A stretch of DNA of 38,363 bases from Campylobacteraceae bacterium. Lineage in GTDB: Bacteria > Campylobacterota > Campylobacteria > Campylobacterales > Sulfurovaceae. The notes beneath the pieces are model-generated. The model had not been told where the DNA came from. It worked only from the letters and a program-made list of their open reading frames with translations, and did not search any database. Positions 1 to 7,723 of the stretch are shown piece by piece. The stretch covers positions 1-38,363 of the forward strand of contig JALWVW010000335.1 of NCBI GenBank assembly GCA_027079365.1. Direction: 5' to 3'. Position 1 is the first letter of the stretch. Every line of letters begins with the position of its first letter. The position numbers were made by a program, and so were the translations under genes.

Positions 1-392
1 ATGAAGTTGTTCTCTCACGGGCAGGTGAGGACAAGCAGTCTTCAGCCTATTGGGGCACCTATAGGGCGCTACTTGCAAATATCATGGAGGGTCTGGACAA
101 AGGTTTCAAGAAATCTTTGGAGATCAACGGTGTAGGCTACAGGGCGGCTGTCAATGGTAAAATACTTGAACTTCAACTTGGTTTCTCTCATCCGATCAAC
201 TTTGAGATCCCTGAGGGTATCACTGTTGCCGTAGAGAAAAACCTTATCCATATCAGTGGAATAGATAAGCAGGTTGTGGGTCAAGTCGCAGCCGAGATCA
301 GAGCGTTCAGACCACCAGAGCCTTATAAAGGCAAAGGCGTGAAGTATACTGATGAGACAATCATCAGAAAAGCCGGTAAAACAGCGAGTTAA
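1..392 (+). CDS. rplF: 50S ribosomal protein L6, 3' part (start is outside the window)
   Basis: L6 is a large-subunit protein near the factor-binding region of the ribosome. The frame is open from base 3 to the stop at 390-392, giving the last 129 residues of a protein usually near 178 residues, so roughly the first 50 are missing. The part before the first internal ATG (base 84) also reads as L6, ending in a [11 protein letters not shown] stretch that matches the family's GTxRALxxNM segment, so the ATG at 84 is not the start. A GVGYRA motif follows. It is followed 9 bp later by rplR in the standard spc operon order. Confidence 0.97.
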   Translation, partial: EVVLSRAGEDKQSSAYWGTYRALLANIMEGLDKGFKKSLEINGVGYRAAVNGKILELQLGFSHPINFEIPEGITVAVEKNLIHISGIDKQVVGQVAAEIRAFRPPEPYKGKGVKYTDETIIRKAGKTAS

Positions 393-401
393 GGAGCCTA
401 A

Positions 402-758
402 ATGTTAAAAAGTATTCAAAAAAGAAAGAATAGAGTCGCTGCTCAACGAAAGAAAAGAGTCAGAGCAAAGATTCATGGTACAGCAGCGCTTCCGAGACTT
501 ACTGTTTTCAGATCGAACAAGCATTTTTATGCACAGGCGGTCAATGATGACATGGGAACTACTATAGCGCATGCTGATGGTAGAAAACTTGGTCTTAGAG
601 CAACGAAAGAAGATGTCAAGAAAGTAGCTATAGATATGGCAGAAAAACTTAAAGCGGCAAATGTAGAGTCTGTTGTCTTTGACAGAAATGGTTACCTCTA
701 TCATGGTATTGTAGCGTCATTCGCGGATGCACTTAGAGAATCCGGCATCAAGTTTTAA
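402..758 (+). CDS. rplR: 50S ribosomal protein L18
   Basis: L18 binds 5S rRNA and helps place it in the central protuberance of the large subunit. The 118-residue product has the family's normal length, a basic N-terminus (RKNRVAAQRKKRVRAKI) and the conserved PRLTVFRSNKHFYAQ and FDRNGYLYHG segments. The start follows a GGAG ribosome binding site in the 9-bp gap after rplF. It lies between rplF and rpsE, as in other bacterial spc operons. Confidence 0.98.
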   Translation: MLKSIQKRKNRVAAQRKKRVRAKIHGTAALPRLTVFRSNKHFYAQAVNDDMGTTIAHADGRKLGLRATKEDVKKVAIDMAEKLKAANVESVVFDRNGYLYHGIVASFADALRESGIKF

Positions 759-768
759 GGGAAGCTAA

Positions 769-1212
769 ATGGAAAATATAAACAGAGAAGACTTCGAAGA
801 AGCAATCGTAAATATTGGCCGTGTGACCAAAGTCGTCAAGGGTGGTAGAAGATTTAGATTTACTGCATTGGTCGTTGTCGGTGACAAGAATGGTACAGTA
901 GGGTATGGTTTTGGTAAAGCAAAAGAGGTACCTGATGCGATCAAAAAAGCAGTAGATGATGCCTTTAAGCAGCTTGTAAAGGTGAACATTAAGGGGACAA
1001 CGATTGCCCATGATATCGAGCATAAATTCAAAGCAAGTCGTATCATTCTTAAGCCAGCCAGTGAGGGTACAGGTACCATAGCAGGTGGTGCGGCAAGACC
1101 AGTGATCGAATTGGCAGGTATTAAAGATGTGATCGCCAAATCAATTGGATCTAACAATCCAAACAACCTAGTAAGATGTACTATAGAAGCACTTACTAGA
1201 ATTAAAGGTTAA
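769..1212 (+). CDS. rpsE: 30S ribosomal protein S5
   Basis: S5 is a small-subunit protein involved in decoding accuracy. The 147-residue product has the N-terminal double-stranded-RNA-binding fold ([21 protein letters not shown], the classic S5 signature region) and the C-terminal domain with the [18 protein letters not shown] stretch. It is a little shorter than the E. coli protein (about 167 residues), mainly at the ends. A GGAAG ribosome binding site precedes the ATG. Gene order rplR-rpsE-rplO is standard. Confidence 0.98.
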   Translation: MENINREDFEEAIVNIGRVTKVVKGGRRFRFTALVVVGDKNGTVGYGFGKAKEVPDAIKKAVDDAFKQLVKVNIKGTTIAHDIEHKFKASRIILKPASEGTGTIAGGAARPVIELAGIKDVIAKSIGSNNPNNLVRCTIEALTRIKG

Positions 1213-1221
1213 GGAGCAGTT

Positions 1222-1620
1222 ATGGGTTTGCATAATTTACAGCCGGCGCCAGGCTCTACTCGCAATAGAAAAAGAGTAGGTCGTGGTCAAGGTTCAGGCA
1301 CAGGCAAGACAGCCGGACGCGGTAATAAGGGTCAGAAAGCAAGATCTGGTTATAGCCAGAAAAGAGGCTTCGAAGGCGGTCAGATGCCATTGATCAAAAG
1401 GGTTCCGAAGGTAGGATTTACATCAAGAGTCATCAAGCCATATGTCATTAATGTGGAGAAGATCAAGGCAGTGGCAGCACTGGAAGAGATCACACTCGAA
1501 AGTATCGCTTCTGTTCATAAGCTTGCCAAGACAGTAAAGCGGGTGAAATTGATTGGTGCCAGTGCAAAAGGATTGGCTTCCAAGATCAAAGACGACGCAG
1601 TAACCACAAGCGGTAACTAA
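1222..1620 (+). CDS. rplO: 50S ribosomal protein L15
   Basis: L15 is a late-assembly large-subunit protein. The 132-residue product starts with the typical Gly/Arg/Lys-rich tail ([24 protein letters not shown]) and the [10 protein letters not shown] motif, then a globular C-terminal part. A GGAG ribosome binding site lies just before the ATG. Only two bases separate its stop from secY, which suggests translational coupling. rpmD (L30), which precedes rplO in E. coli, is absent here; only 9 bp lie between rpsE and rplO. Confidence 0.97.
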   Translation: MGLHNLQPAPGSTRNRKRVGRGQGSGTGKTAGRGNKGQKARSGYSQKRGFEGGQMPLIKRVPKVGFTSRVIKPYVINVEKIKAVAALEEITLESIASVHKLAKTVKRVKLIGASAKGLASKIKDDAVTTSGN

Positions 1621-1622
1621 AG

Positions 1623-2882
1623 ATGGGAAATGCGCTAACTCAAAAAATCCTTATTACTTTGGGCTTCCTTTTTGCCTATAGAGTTTTAGCCTATATCCCT
1701 GTTCCAGGCGTTGACCTGGATGTGATCAAAAGCTTTTTTGATCAAAACTCAAATAACGGTTTGGGCCTAGCCAATATGTTTAGTGGCGGTGCCGTAAAAC
1801 GATTTAGTGTTATCTCTCTGGGGGTTATGCCTTACATTACAGCTTCTATCGTGATGGAACTACTTGCGGCAACCTTCCCTGCACTTGGACAGATGAAAAA
1901 AGAGCGCGACGGTATGCAGAAATATATGCAGATTATCCGATATTTTACTATCTTTATTACTGTTGTGCAAGCAATTGGTGTCTCTATCGGACTTCGTTCT
2001 ATGGGTTCTGGTGGACAAGGTGCGATCATGATAGATCAGACGACCTTTACAGTTCTTGCTACGTTCTCAATGCTGACAGGTACGATGCTATTGATGTGGA
2101 TCGGTGAGCAGATCACACAGAAAGGTATCGGTAACGGTATTTCGCTGATTATTTTTGCAGGAATTGTTTCCGGTATTCCACGAGCTATAGGTAATACGAT
2201 CAGCTCGGTTAATGCAGGCACCATGAGCTTCCTTTCTGTGCTGGCTATTGCAGCTATTATGCTGGTTACTATTCTGGTCATTATCTATGTGGAGCTGGGA
2301 GAGAGAAGGGTGCCTATCAGCTATTCGCGCAAAACGATCATGCAGAATCAAAATAAGAGAGTCATGAACTATATCCCGGTCAGGGTCAATATCTCAGGGG
2401 TGATTCCCCCGATCTTTGCAAGTGCGGTGTTGATGTTTCCTCTGACAATGCTGCAGGCGAGTACCAACAGTACGGTCACTGCGATTGCGGATCTCTTGGC
2501 ACCAGGCGGCGTGGTCTTTAATGTCGCCACCTTCTTGATGATCATTTTCTTTGCATTCTTTTATGCATCGATTCAGTTCAATGCCAAGGATATTGCAGAC
2601 AATCTCAAGCGACAGGGCGGTTTCATCCCAGGTGTGCGTCCAGGCGAGCATACCAGAGAGTTCCTGAATGAAGTGGCCAGTAGACTGACTGTTACCGGTG
2701 CGATCTATCTGGCACTTATCTCTACGCTGCCATTTATGTTCATTAACGGTTTGGGCGCCTCTTTCTACTTTGGTGGTACAGCCGTATTGATCATCGTGCA
2801 GGTGGCTCTTGATACGATGCGTAAAATAGAAGCACAGCGAACCATGAACCAATATGAAGTCTTAGGAAATGTAGGTCTCTAA
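1623..2882 (+). CDS. secY: Sec translocon channel subunit SecY
   Basis: SecY forms the protein-conducting channel of the Sec system in the inner membrane. The 419-residue product has about ten hydrophobic helices, the plug-region sequence after the first helix (NNGLGLANMFSGGA), a GVMPYITASIVMELL second helix and the cytoplasmic loop ending FIPGVRPGEHT before the last helices. It is slightly shorter than E. coli SecY (443). It starts 3 bases after rplO and its stop overlaps the map start (TAATG), so the three genes are probably translated together. Confidence 0.98.
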   Translation: MGNALTQKILITLGFLFAYRVLAYIPVPGVDLDVIKSFFDQNSNNGLGLANMFSGGAVKRFSVISLGVMPYITASIVMELLAATFPALGQMKKERDGMQKYMQIIRYFTIFITVVQAIGVSIGLRSMGSGGQGAIMIDQTTFTVLATFSMLTGTMLLMWIGEQITQKGIGNGISLIIFAGIVSGIPRAIGNTISSVNAGTMSFLSVLAIAAIMLVTILVIIYVELGERRVPISYSRKTIMQNQNKRVMNYIPVRVNISGVIPPIFASAVLMFPLTMLQASTNSTVTAIADLLAPGGVVFNVATFLMIIFFAFFYASIQFNAKDIADNLKRQGGFIPGVRPGEHTREFLNEVASRLTVTGAIYLALISTLPFMFINGLGASFYFGGTAVLIIVQVALDTMRKIEAQRTMNQYEVLGNVGL

Positions 2883-3637
2883 TGGCGATTGCACTACGCA
2901 AGCCCAACGAAATCGAGAAGCTCAAAAGGGCTGGCTCGATTGTTGGCAAGACACTCCAGCATTTACAATCCATTGTCAAGCCGGGCATGACGCTCAAAGA
3001 GATAGATGAGATAGGCGAAGCATATCTGCGAGATTTGGGAGCCGAACCCTCTTTTTTGGGTCTTTATGGCTTTACCGGATCTGTCTGCACCTCTTTGAAT
3101 GAAGTCTGCATCCATGGCGTACCAGACGACACTGTGATACAGGAAAGTGATATTCTTGGATTGGATATCGGTACCAAGCTTGACGGCTACTACGGTGATG
3201 CGGCGATCACTATGGCAGTGGGTGAGATCTCTACAGAAGATGAGGCACTGATTGCTTGCTCCAAAGATGCACTCTATCATGCGATAGAGAGTATTCGTGA
3301 AGGTATGCGATTCAAGGAGCTCACCAAGATACTGGAGGACTTTATCACTTCCAGAGGCTTTGTGCCTCTGCGTGATTATTGCGGCCATGGCATCGGAACA
3401 AAGCCTCATGATGAGCCTAATATTCCCAATTACCTAGAGGGCAAAGCAAAGCAGGGCCCAAAAATAAAAAATGGCATGGTTTTCTGTCTTGAGCCTATGG
3501 TCTGCCAGACGAGCGGCACACCTGTACTGCTGGAGGATGAGTGGTCTGTCGTCAGTGATGACGGCTTGCGTAGCTCCCACTATGAGCATCAGGTAGCAGT
3601 GGTAGATGGCAAGGCAGTGATCTTGACAGAGGCGTAG
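2882..3637 (+). CDS. map: Type I methionine aminopeptidase
   Basis: The enzyme removes the initiator methionine from new proteins in the cytoplasm. The 251-residue length is typical of type Ia enzymes. The five metal ligands are all visible: D95 and D106 (GLDIGTKLDGYYGDA), H169 (GHGIGTKPHDEP), E204 (FCLEPMV) and E235 (HYEHQVAV), with the substrate-contacting H79 (CIHGVP). The ATG overlaps the secY stop by one base. The map-infA order after secY is common in many bacteria. Confidence 0.98.
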   Translation: MAIALRKPNEIEKLKRAGSIVGKTLQHLQSIVKPGMTLKEIDEIGEAYLRDLGAEPSFLGLYGFTGSVCTSLNEVCIHGVPDDTVIQESDILGLDIGTKLDGYYGDAAITMAVGEISTEDEALIACSKDALYHAIESIREGMRFKELTKILEDFITSRGFVPLRDYCGHGIGTKPHDEPNIPNYLEGKAKQGPKIKNGMVFCLEPMVCQTSGTPVLLEDEWSVVSDDGLRSSHYEHQVAVVDGKAVILTEA

Positions 3638-3651
3638 ACTTTCACAGTCTA
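3635..3651 (+). other. Inverted repeat covering the map stop codon
   Basis: TAGACT and AGTCTA (6 bp each) flank a 5-nt spacer, with the map TAG stop in the left arm. A second imperfect hairpin (TATA-a-CACG / CGTG-a-TATA) follows at about 3651-3671 and overlaps the infA -10 box. Neither has a T tail, so they are more likely mRNA end structures or attenuating hairpins than full terminators. Confidence 0.4.
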
Positions 3652-3663
3652 TACACGATAGCG

Positions 3664-3672
3664 TGATATAAC
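3664..3672 (+). promoter_or_regulatory. Extended -10 promoter for infA
   Basis: TGATATAAC (TG at 3664-3665, TATAAC at 3667-3672) fits an extended -10 box about 25 bp before the infA ATG. A ribosome binding site AAAAGGA follows at about 3685-3691. The 59-bp gap after map is larger than other gaps in this operon, which supports an independent start. Confidence 0.5.
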
Positions 3673-3696
3673 TAGAAAATTCAAAAAAGGAACACG

Positions 3697-3915
3697 ATGG
3701 CAAAAGATGACGTAATTGAGATTGATGGCAAAGTGGTAGAGGCATTACCTAATGCAACATTCAGGGTAGAGTTGGAGAATGGGCATATCATTCTTTGTCA
3801 TATTGCCGGAAAGATGAGAATGCACTATATTAAAATTCTTCCTGGCGACAAGGTCAAGGTAGAGCTTACTCCCTATAGTCTTGATAAGGGGCGTATCACA
3901 TTTAGATACAAGTAG
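3697..3915 (+). CDS. infA: Translation initiation factor IF-1
   Basis: IF-1 binds the A site of the 30S subunit during initiation. The 72-residue product is the family's exact usual length and is a single S1-like OB fold: [19 protein letters not shown] at the start, [19 protein letters not shown] in the middle and a [10 protein letters not shown] end. In related genomes rpmJ follows directly; here an opposite-strand acyl-CoA ligase gene comes next, with a shared hairpin terminator between. Confidence 0.98.
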   Translation: MAKDDVIEIDGKVVEALPNATFRVELENGHIILCHIAGKMRMHYIKILPGDKVKVELTPYSLDKGRITFRYK

Positions 3916-3919
3916 CCTC

Positions 3920-3949
3920 CAGGCATTTGGTGCTGAAGCCAAATGTCTG
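3920..3949. terminator. Bidirectional hairpin between convergent infA and acyl-CoA ligase genes
   Basis: CAGGCATTTGG (3920-3930) and CCAAATGTCTG (3939-3949) form an 11-bp stem with a single G-T pair and an 8-nt loop. It fills most of the 41-bp gap between two converging stop codons, so it can end transcription from both sides. The T tail is weak on both strands. Confidence 0.7.
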
Positions 3950-3956
3950 ATACAGT

Positions 3957-5846
3957 TTACTTTAATAGTCTATCAATCACTTCTCTATATTTTTTCTCTA
4001 TGACATGACGCTTTTTCTTAAAAGTATTAGTCAGCTCCTCACCAAGCTTGAACTCTTCCTCTAAAAAATGGATATTTTGTAGCTTTTCAAAGGGCTTAAA
4101 TCCTTTTTTATAATCTAGCAATTCATTCATATCTTTCTTGATCTGCGCAGTGATCTTCTTGTCCTCTTTGATATGCTCGATGCTCTCTATTGCCTTATGG
4201 AAGTGTTCCTTGACATAGCTTTTGAGGTTTTCAAGATCAGGTACGATCAAAATCCCCAACCCTTTTTTGTCTTGCCCCACCAACATGGCATCTGCGACAA
4301 AGGGCAGCATTGCGATCGTAGATTCGATACGGCTGGGGTCAATATTCTCTCCATTGGCCAGGACGATGATCTCTTTGGAGCGCCCTGTAATGATCAGCTC
4401 TTTTCTGACAGTAAATTTCCCTAAATCCCCTGTCTTGAGGTATCCATCCTCAGTGAAGGCTTTCTGGTTCTCCTCCTCATTGAGGTAGTAGCCGGGCGTC
4501 ACCTGATCCCCTCTGACCAGTATCTCTCCTATCTCGCCGGGAGCCAGATCCTCTCCCACATCGTTTACAATGCGCAGATCAGTTCCTCCGACTGCTGGTC
4601 CCAAAGTGCCAAAGGTGTTGCAATTGAGCGCGCGACCTGCGATAGCAGGTGCACATTCAGTCATGCCATAGGCGTTGACGATACGGATACCGATGGCATC
4701 GATCCACTCATCAATGAAATCAGGCAAAGAGCCACCTCCACTGATAGCCAATCGTAGTCTGCCACCAAACTTTTCCTGCACAGCCTGGAGTTTCTTCTTG
4801 GCAAGGAGATTCAGCGGATAGAGAGGAAGAAGCTTGAGCAGGGCAACAAAACGCCTCGCTCTGGAGGTAAGAAAGCGCTCCTGGGAAAATCTTGGTAGCT
4901 CGTCATTAAGTGCCCTTAGATGATAGTTGTACCGCGTAGAGATGCTTACGAGTTTTTTGAATATCTTTGCTTTTTTAGAATCCTGTTTTTGGAGTGTGTT
5001 GTTGATCTTGGTGTACATGGATTCCCATAGCCTTGGCACAGTGGCAACCAAAGTAGGTTTGTAGGTTTCCAGATCTTTGGCGAAAGTCTTAATAGAGGAG
5101 TAGACAGTACAGCAACCTTGAGAGATAGCCGCATACTCTACAGCACGCTCGAAAATATGCCATGAGGGCAGGATAGAGACCCAGAGGTCATCAGATTTGA
5201 GATCAATAAGGTCAGGAATCACTTTGAGGTTGTGCATAATGTTTTTATGGGTGAGGATCACCCCTTTGGGTTTACCAGTAGTGCCAGAGGTGTAGATGAT
5301 GGTGAAAATATCCTCTGTGTTCAACTTCTCTCTCTGCTTACAAAATGTATCAATTTCATTGTCATAGATCTTTCTTTGTTTGAGGAGATCCTGATAGGAG
5401 TAGACAGCAGTAAATATCGTATGCATCTTTTGGGCTTCGATGACAAAAGTACCTTTGAGTTTGAGGCCATCTAGCATCTTTTTGTGTGCCTCATACAGTA
5501 CCTCGCTTTCCAGAATAAGAAAGTCTGCTTGGGCATGGACAAGTATGAACTCCAACTCTTGTGTCGGAGTATCGCTCCCTCGTGGGATGCTGATAGCCCC
5601 CAGAGAAACCAATGCCAGATCCGTGACGATCCATTCATATCTGTTATCGCAGAGAAACATCACTTTGATACCTCGTTTGACACCTTTAGCTTCAAAGGCT
5701 CTGGAGAGAATAAGTACATCTTCAAAGAGCTTTTCGTAGCTCACTTCAAACGCTTTATCTTCTATCTTGTATACAAAGGCAGTTTTTTCCTTATGATGCT
5801 TGCAGGTGTCCAAAAACATGGCAAAAAGTGTATTATGCATTTTCAT
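3957..5846 (-). CDS. Long-chain acyl-CoA synthetase (AMP-forming)
   Basis: An adenylate-forming enzyme that activates fatty acids with ATP and joins them to CoA. The 629-residue length and layout match the long FadD15-like branch. Visible motifs are the P-loop YTSGTTGKPKG (185-195), the NAYGMTE motif (391-397), TGD (472-474), the hinge region ITGRSKEIIVLANGENI and a C-terminal LTNTFKKKR segment where the catalytic lysine region lies. No signal peptide or strong membrane helix is seen. It sits on the minus strand between infA and rpmJ and so splits the ribosomal gene cluster. It differs clearly from the second synthetase at 15727-17283 (518 residues), so it is not a recent duplicate. Fatty acid chain length cannot be read from the sequence. 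An acyl-ACP synthetase role is a less likely alternative. Confidence 0.88.
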   Translation of the reverse strand: MKMHNTLFAMFLDTCKHHKEKTAFVYKIEDKAFEVSYEKLFEDVLILSRAFEAKGVKRGIKVMFLCDNRYEWIVTDLALVSLGAISIPRGSDTPTQELEFILVHAQADFLILESEVLYEAHKKMLDGLKLKGTFVIEAQKMHTIFTAVYSYQDLLKQRKIYDNEIDTFCKQREKLNTEDIFTIIYTSGTTGKPKGVILTHKNIMHNLKVIPDLIDLKSDDLWVSILPSWHIFERAVEYAAISQGCCTVYSSIKTFAKDLETYKPTLVATVPRLWESMYTKINNTLQKQDSKKAKIFKKLVSISTRYNYHLRALNDELPRFSQERFLTSRARRFVALLKLLPLYPLNLLAKKKLQAVQEKFGGRLRLAISGGGSLPDFIDEWIDAIGIRIVNAYGMTECAPAIAGRALNCNTFGTLGPAVGGTDLRIVNDVGEDLAPGEIGEILVRGDQVTPGYYLNEEENQKAFTEDGYLKTGDLGKFTVRKELIITGRSKEIIVLANGENIDPSRIESTIAMLPFVADAMLVGQDKKGLGILIVPDLENLKSYVKEHFHKAIESIEHIKEDKKITAQIKKDMNELLDYKKGFKPFEKLQNIHFLEEEFKLGEELTNTFKKKRHVIEKKYREVIDRLLK

Positions 5847-5853
5847 GGGATTA

Positions 5854-5859
5854 ATTATA
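5854..5859 (-). promoter_or_regulatory. -10 box very close to the acyl-CoA ligase start
   Basis: On the minus strand TATAAT lies 7 bases before the first ATG (5846). A transcript from it would begin at or near that ATG, giving a leaderless mRNA or use of the second ATG at 5840. No Shine-Dalgarno sequence precedes either ATG. The box may be fortuitous in AT-rich DNA. Confidence 0.4.
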
Positions 5860-5953
5860 GCTTGGTTCCCTTAAGAGCATCAACTAGAGGTTTCCTGAAG
5901 CGTGAATGGGGCATAAAAAAGCAGATGTCAGAGAATCTTAATAAACATTTCGA

Positions 5954-5959
5954 TATAAT
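5954..5959 (+). promoter_or_regulatory. Promoter of the alpha operon
   Basis: A perfect TATAAT lies about 160 bp before rpmJ with no clear -35 box, which is usual for the housekeeping sigma factor in this phylum. Transcription would start near 5966 and give a leader of about 155 nt. A separate promoter is needed because the acyl-CoA ligase gene isolates this block from the spc operon. Confidence 0.65.
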
Positions 5960-5993
5960 CCTCCTCCCTATCCCAAAAAGGTAGCGGAACACT

Positions 5994-6093
5994 GCGTGAA
6001 GAATCTTTGAGTAAGTAGCACTGATTACTCAAGGATTGGTAGGACAATACATCGTCTTGCCACGCGAAATAATGGCTATCACACTGTGATGCC
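5994..6093 (+). promoter_or_regulatory. Structured leader RNA of the alpha operon
   Basis: Three nested or adjacent helices are visible. AATCTTTGAGTAA (6002-6014) pairs with TTACTCAAGGATT (6025-6037) as a 13-bp stem with one G-U pair and a 10-nt loop. GCGTG (5994-5998) can pair with CACGC (6061-6065) and close a larger domain. GGC-T-ATCAC (6074-6082) pairs with GTGAT-GCC (6086-6093) with one bulged T. The leader ends 27 bases before rpmJ. In E. coli and Bacillus, S4 represses its own mRNA through a leader structure, so an S4 target here is a reasonable inference, but the fold does not obviously copy those. Confidence 0.55.
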
Positions 6094-6120
6094 TGAGTGC
6101 AAAAATATACAGGAGTAACC

Positions 6121-6234
6121 ATGAAGGTTAGACCATCAGTTAAAAAAATGTGTGATGATTGCCAAGTAATCAAGCGCAAGGGTGTCGTGAGAGTGATTTG
6201 TAAAAATCCAAAACATAAACAGAGACAAGGATAA
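6121..6234 (+). CDS. rpmJ: 50S ribosomal protein L36 (37 residues)
   Basis: L36 is the smallest large-subunit protein. The ATG at 6121 follows an AGGAG ribosome binding site (6111-6115) and opens a 37-codon frame beginning [14 protein letters not shown] and ending KHKQRQG. It is the zinc-binding (C+) form: C11, C14, C27 and H32 are the expected ligands. The stop is two bases before the rpsM ATG. The short length makes it easy to miss in automated calls. Confidence 0.97.
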   Translation: MKVRPSVKKMCDDCQVIKRKGVVRVICKNPKHKQRQG

Positions 6235-6236
6235 GC

Positions 6237-6599
6237 ATGGCTCGTATAGCAGGGGTTGATTTACCTAAGAAGAAGAGAATGGAGTATGCACTTACTTACA
6301 TTTTCGGTATAGGTTTGCACAGTTCAAGAAAGATTCTTGATGCAACAGGCGTTGATTACAACAAGAGGGTTCATGAGCTAAGCGATGCAGAAGCAGCAAC
6401 GATCCGTAATGAAATTCAGGAGAACTTTATGGTGGAAGGTGACCTTCGAAAGAAAGTCATGCTTGACATCAAGTCATTAATGGATCTAGGTAGTTATAGA
6501 GGCTTGAGACACAGAAGAGGACTTCCTGTTCGTGGTCAAAAGACGAAAACAAATGCGCGTACCAGAAAAGGTAAGCGTAAAACTGTTGGCGCGGCGTAA
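6237..6599 (+). CDS. rpsM: 30S ribosomal protein S13
   Basis: S13 sits in the head of the small subunit and contacts tRNA and the 50S subunit. The 120-residue product has the N-terminal [26 protein letters not shown] helix-hairpin-helix region and the basic C-terminal tail with [22 protein letters not shown]. Length is normal for the family. It starts two bases after rpmJ, so coupling is likely. Confidence 0.98.
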   Translation: MARIAGVDLPKKKRMEYALTYIFGIGLHSSRKILDATGVDYNKRVHELSDAEAATIRNEIQENFMVEGDLRKKVMLDIKSLMDLGSYRGLRHRRGLPVRGQKTKTNARTRKGKRKTVGAA

Positions 6600-6613
6600 G
6601 GGAGTAGAAACAG

Positions 6614-6988
6614 ATGGCTAAGAAAAAATCAAAAAAGAATATTGCCAAAGGTGTAGTGTATGTCGCTGCCACTTTTAACAATACGGTAATTACAGTAACA
6701 GATGAGATGGGCAATGTCCTTGCTTGGAGCAGTGCTGGCGCATTGGGCTTCAAAGGTAGTAAGAAATCAACACCTTTTGCCGCACAGGAAGCTGTGGAAG
6801 ACGCGATGGCAAAAGCCAAAGAGCATGGTATCAAAGAGGTAGGTATCAAAGTACAGGGGCCAGGCTCAGGTAGAGATACAGCTGTCAAAGCGATCGGTGC
6901 AATAGAGGGCATTAGAGTTTATTCACTCAAAGATATTACGCCGCTTCCCCATAATGGATGCAGACCTCCTAAAAAGCGTAGAGTATAA
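6614..6988 (+). CDS. rpsK: 30S ribosomal protein S11
   Basis: S11 is part of the small-subunit platform near the mRNA exit. The 124-residue product shows the conserved [25 protein letters not shown] stretch, GPGSGRDTA and the C-terminal [17 protein letters not shown] tail. Length is normal. A GGAG-type ribosome binding site is present in the 14-bp gap after rpsM. Confidence 0.98.
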   Translation: MAKKKSKKNIAKGVVYVAATFNNTVITVTDEMGNVLAWSSAGALGFKGSKKSTPFAAQEAVEDAMAKAKEHGIKEVGIKVQGPGSGRDTAVKAIGAIEGIRVYSLKDITPLPHNGCRPPKKRRV

Positions 6989-7021
6989 TTCATTCTCACT
7001 GAGTATGAGCGATTGCGGTAT

Positions 7022-7038
7022 GCATTGCGTGGCAATGC
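7022..7038 (+). promoter_or_regulatory. Perfect hairpin between rpsK and rpsD
   Basis: GCATTGC and GCAATGC form a 7-bp perfect stem with a 3-nt loop in the 85-bp gap between rpsK and rpsD, about 35 bases before the S4 start. There is no T run after it, so it does not look like a full terminator. It could be a partial attenuator, an RNA processing site or part of an S4-binding structure. Confidence 0.45.
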
Positions 7039-7073
7039 TTGATATTTGATTCACATAGTTAAAGGTAAATGAT

Positions 7074-7700
7074 ATGGCAAGATATACAGGCCCCGTAGAG
7101 AAACTTGAGAGACGATTGGGCACAGACCTTGGTCTCAAGGGTGAAAGAAGACTGGCAGGCAAAAGTGCGCTCGAGAAGCGTCCGTATGCACCTGGTCAGC
7201 ACGGACAGAGAAGAACAAAGATAAGTGAATATGGTCAGCAGCTTCAAGAGAAGCAGAAGGCCAGATTTATGTATGGCGTAGGTGAAAAGCAGTTTAGAGC
7301 ACTCTATAAAGAGGCCAACAGAAGAGAAGGAAATACCGGTTCTGTACTGATCCAGCTGCTTGAGCAGAGACTGGATAATGTGGTATACAGAATGGGCTTT
7401 GCAAGTACAAGAGCATTTGCACGACAGCTTGTCAACCATGGACATATCCTTGTCAATGGTAAAAGAGTGGATATTCCTTCTTTCCGTGTCAAAGCGGGTG
7501 ATAAGGTAGAGGTTCGCGAAAAGAGTAAAAATAATGTACAGATTGTGAGAGCGATGGAGCTTACCAATCAGACAGGTATGGTTGAATGGGTAGATGTAGA
7601 GAAAGAGAAACTTTTTGGACTCTTTACCCGTATTCCGGAGAGAGATGAGGTATCGATCCCAGTTGAAGAGCGTCTGATTGTCGAACTCTACTCCAAATAA
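7074..7700 (+). CDS. rpsD: 30S ribosomal protein S4
   Basis: S4 nucleates assembly of the 5' domain of 16S rRNA and often represses its own operon. The 208-residue product has the basic N-terminal domain ([12 protein letters not shown]) and the S4 RNA-binding domain ([38 protein letters not shown]). There are no cysteines in the N-terminal region, so this is the zinc-free (C-) form. The 85-bp gap before it holds a hairpin, an unusually long gap within this operon. Confidence 0.98.
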   Translation: MARYTGPVEKLERRLGTDLGLKGERRLAGKSALEKRPYAPGQHGQRRTKISEYGQQLQEKQKARFMYGVGEKQFRALYKEANRREGNTGSVLIQLLEQRLDNVVYRMGFASTRAFARQLVNHGHILVNGKRVDIPSFRVKAGDKVEVREKSKNNVQIVRAMELTNQTGMVEWVDVEKEKLFGLFTRIPERDEVSIPVEERLIVELYSK

Positions 7701-7723
7701 TAACTAAAGCAAAGGGCTAGTAC

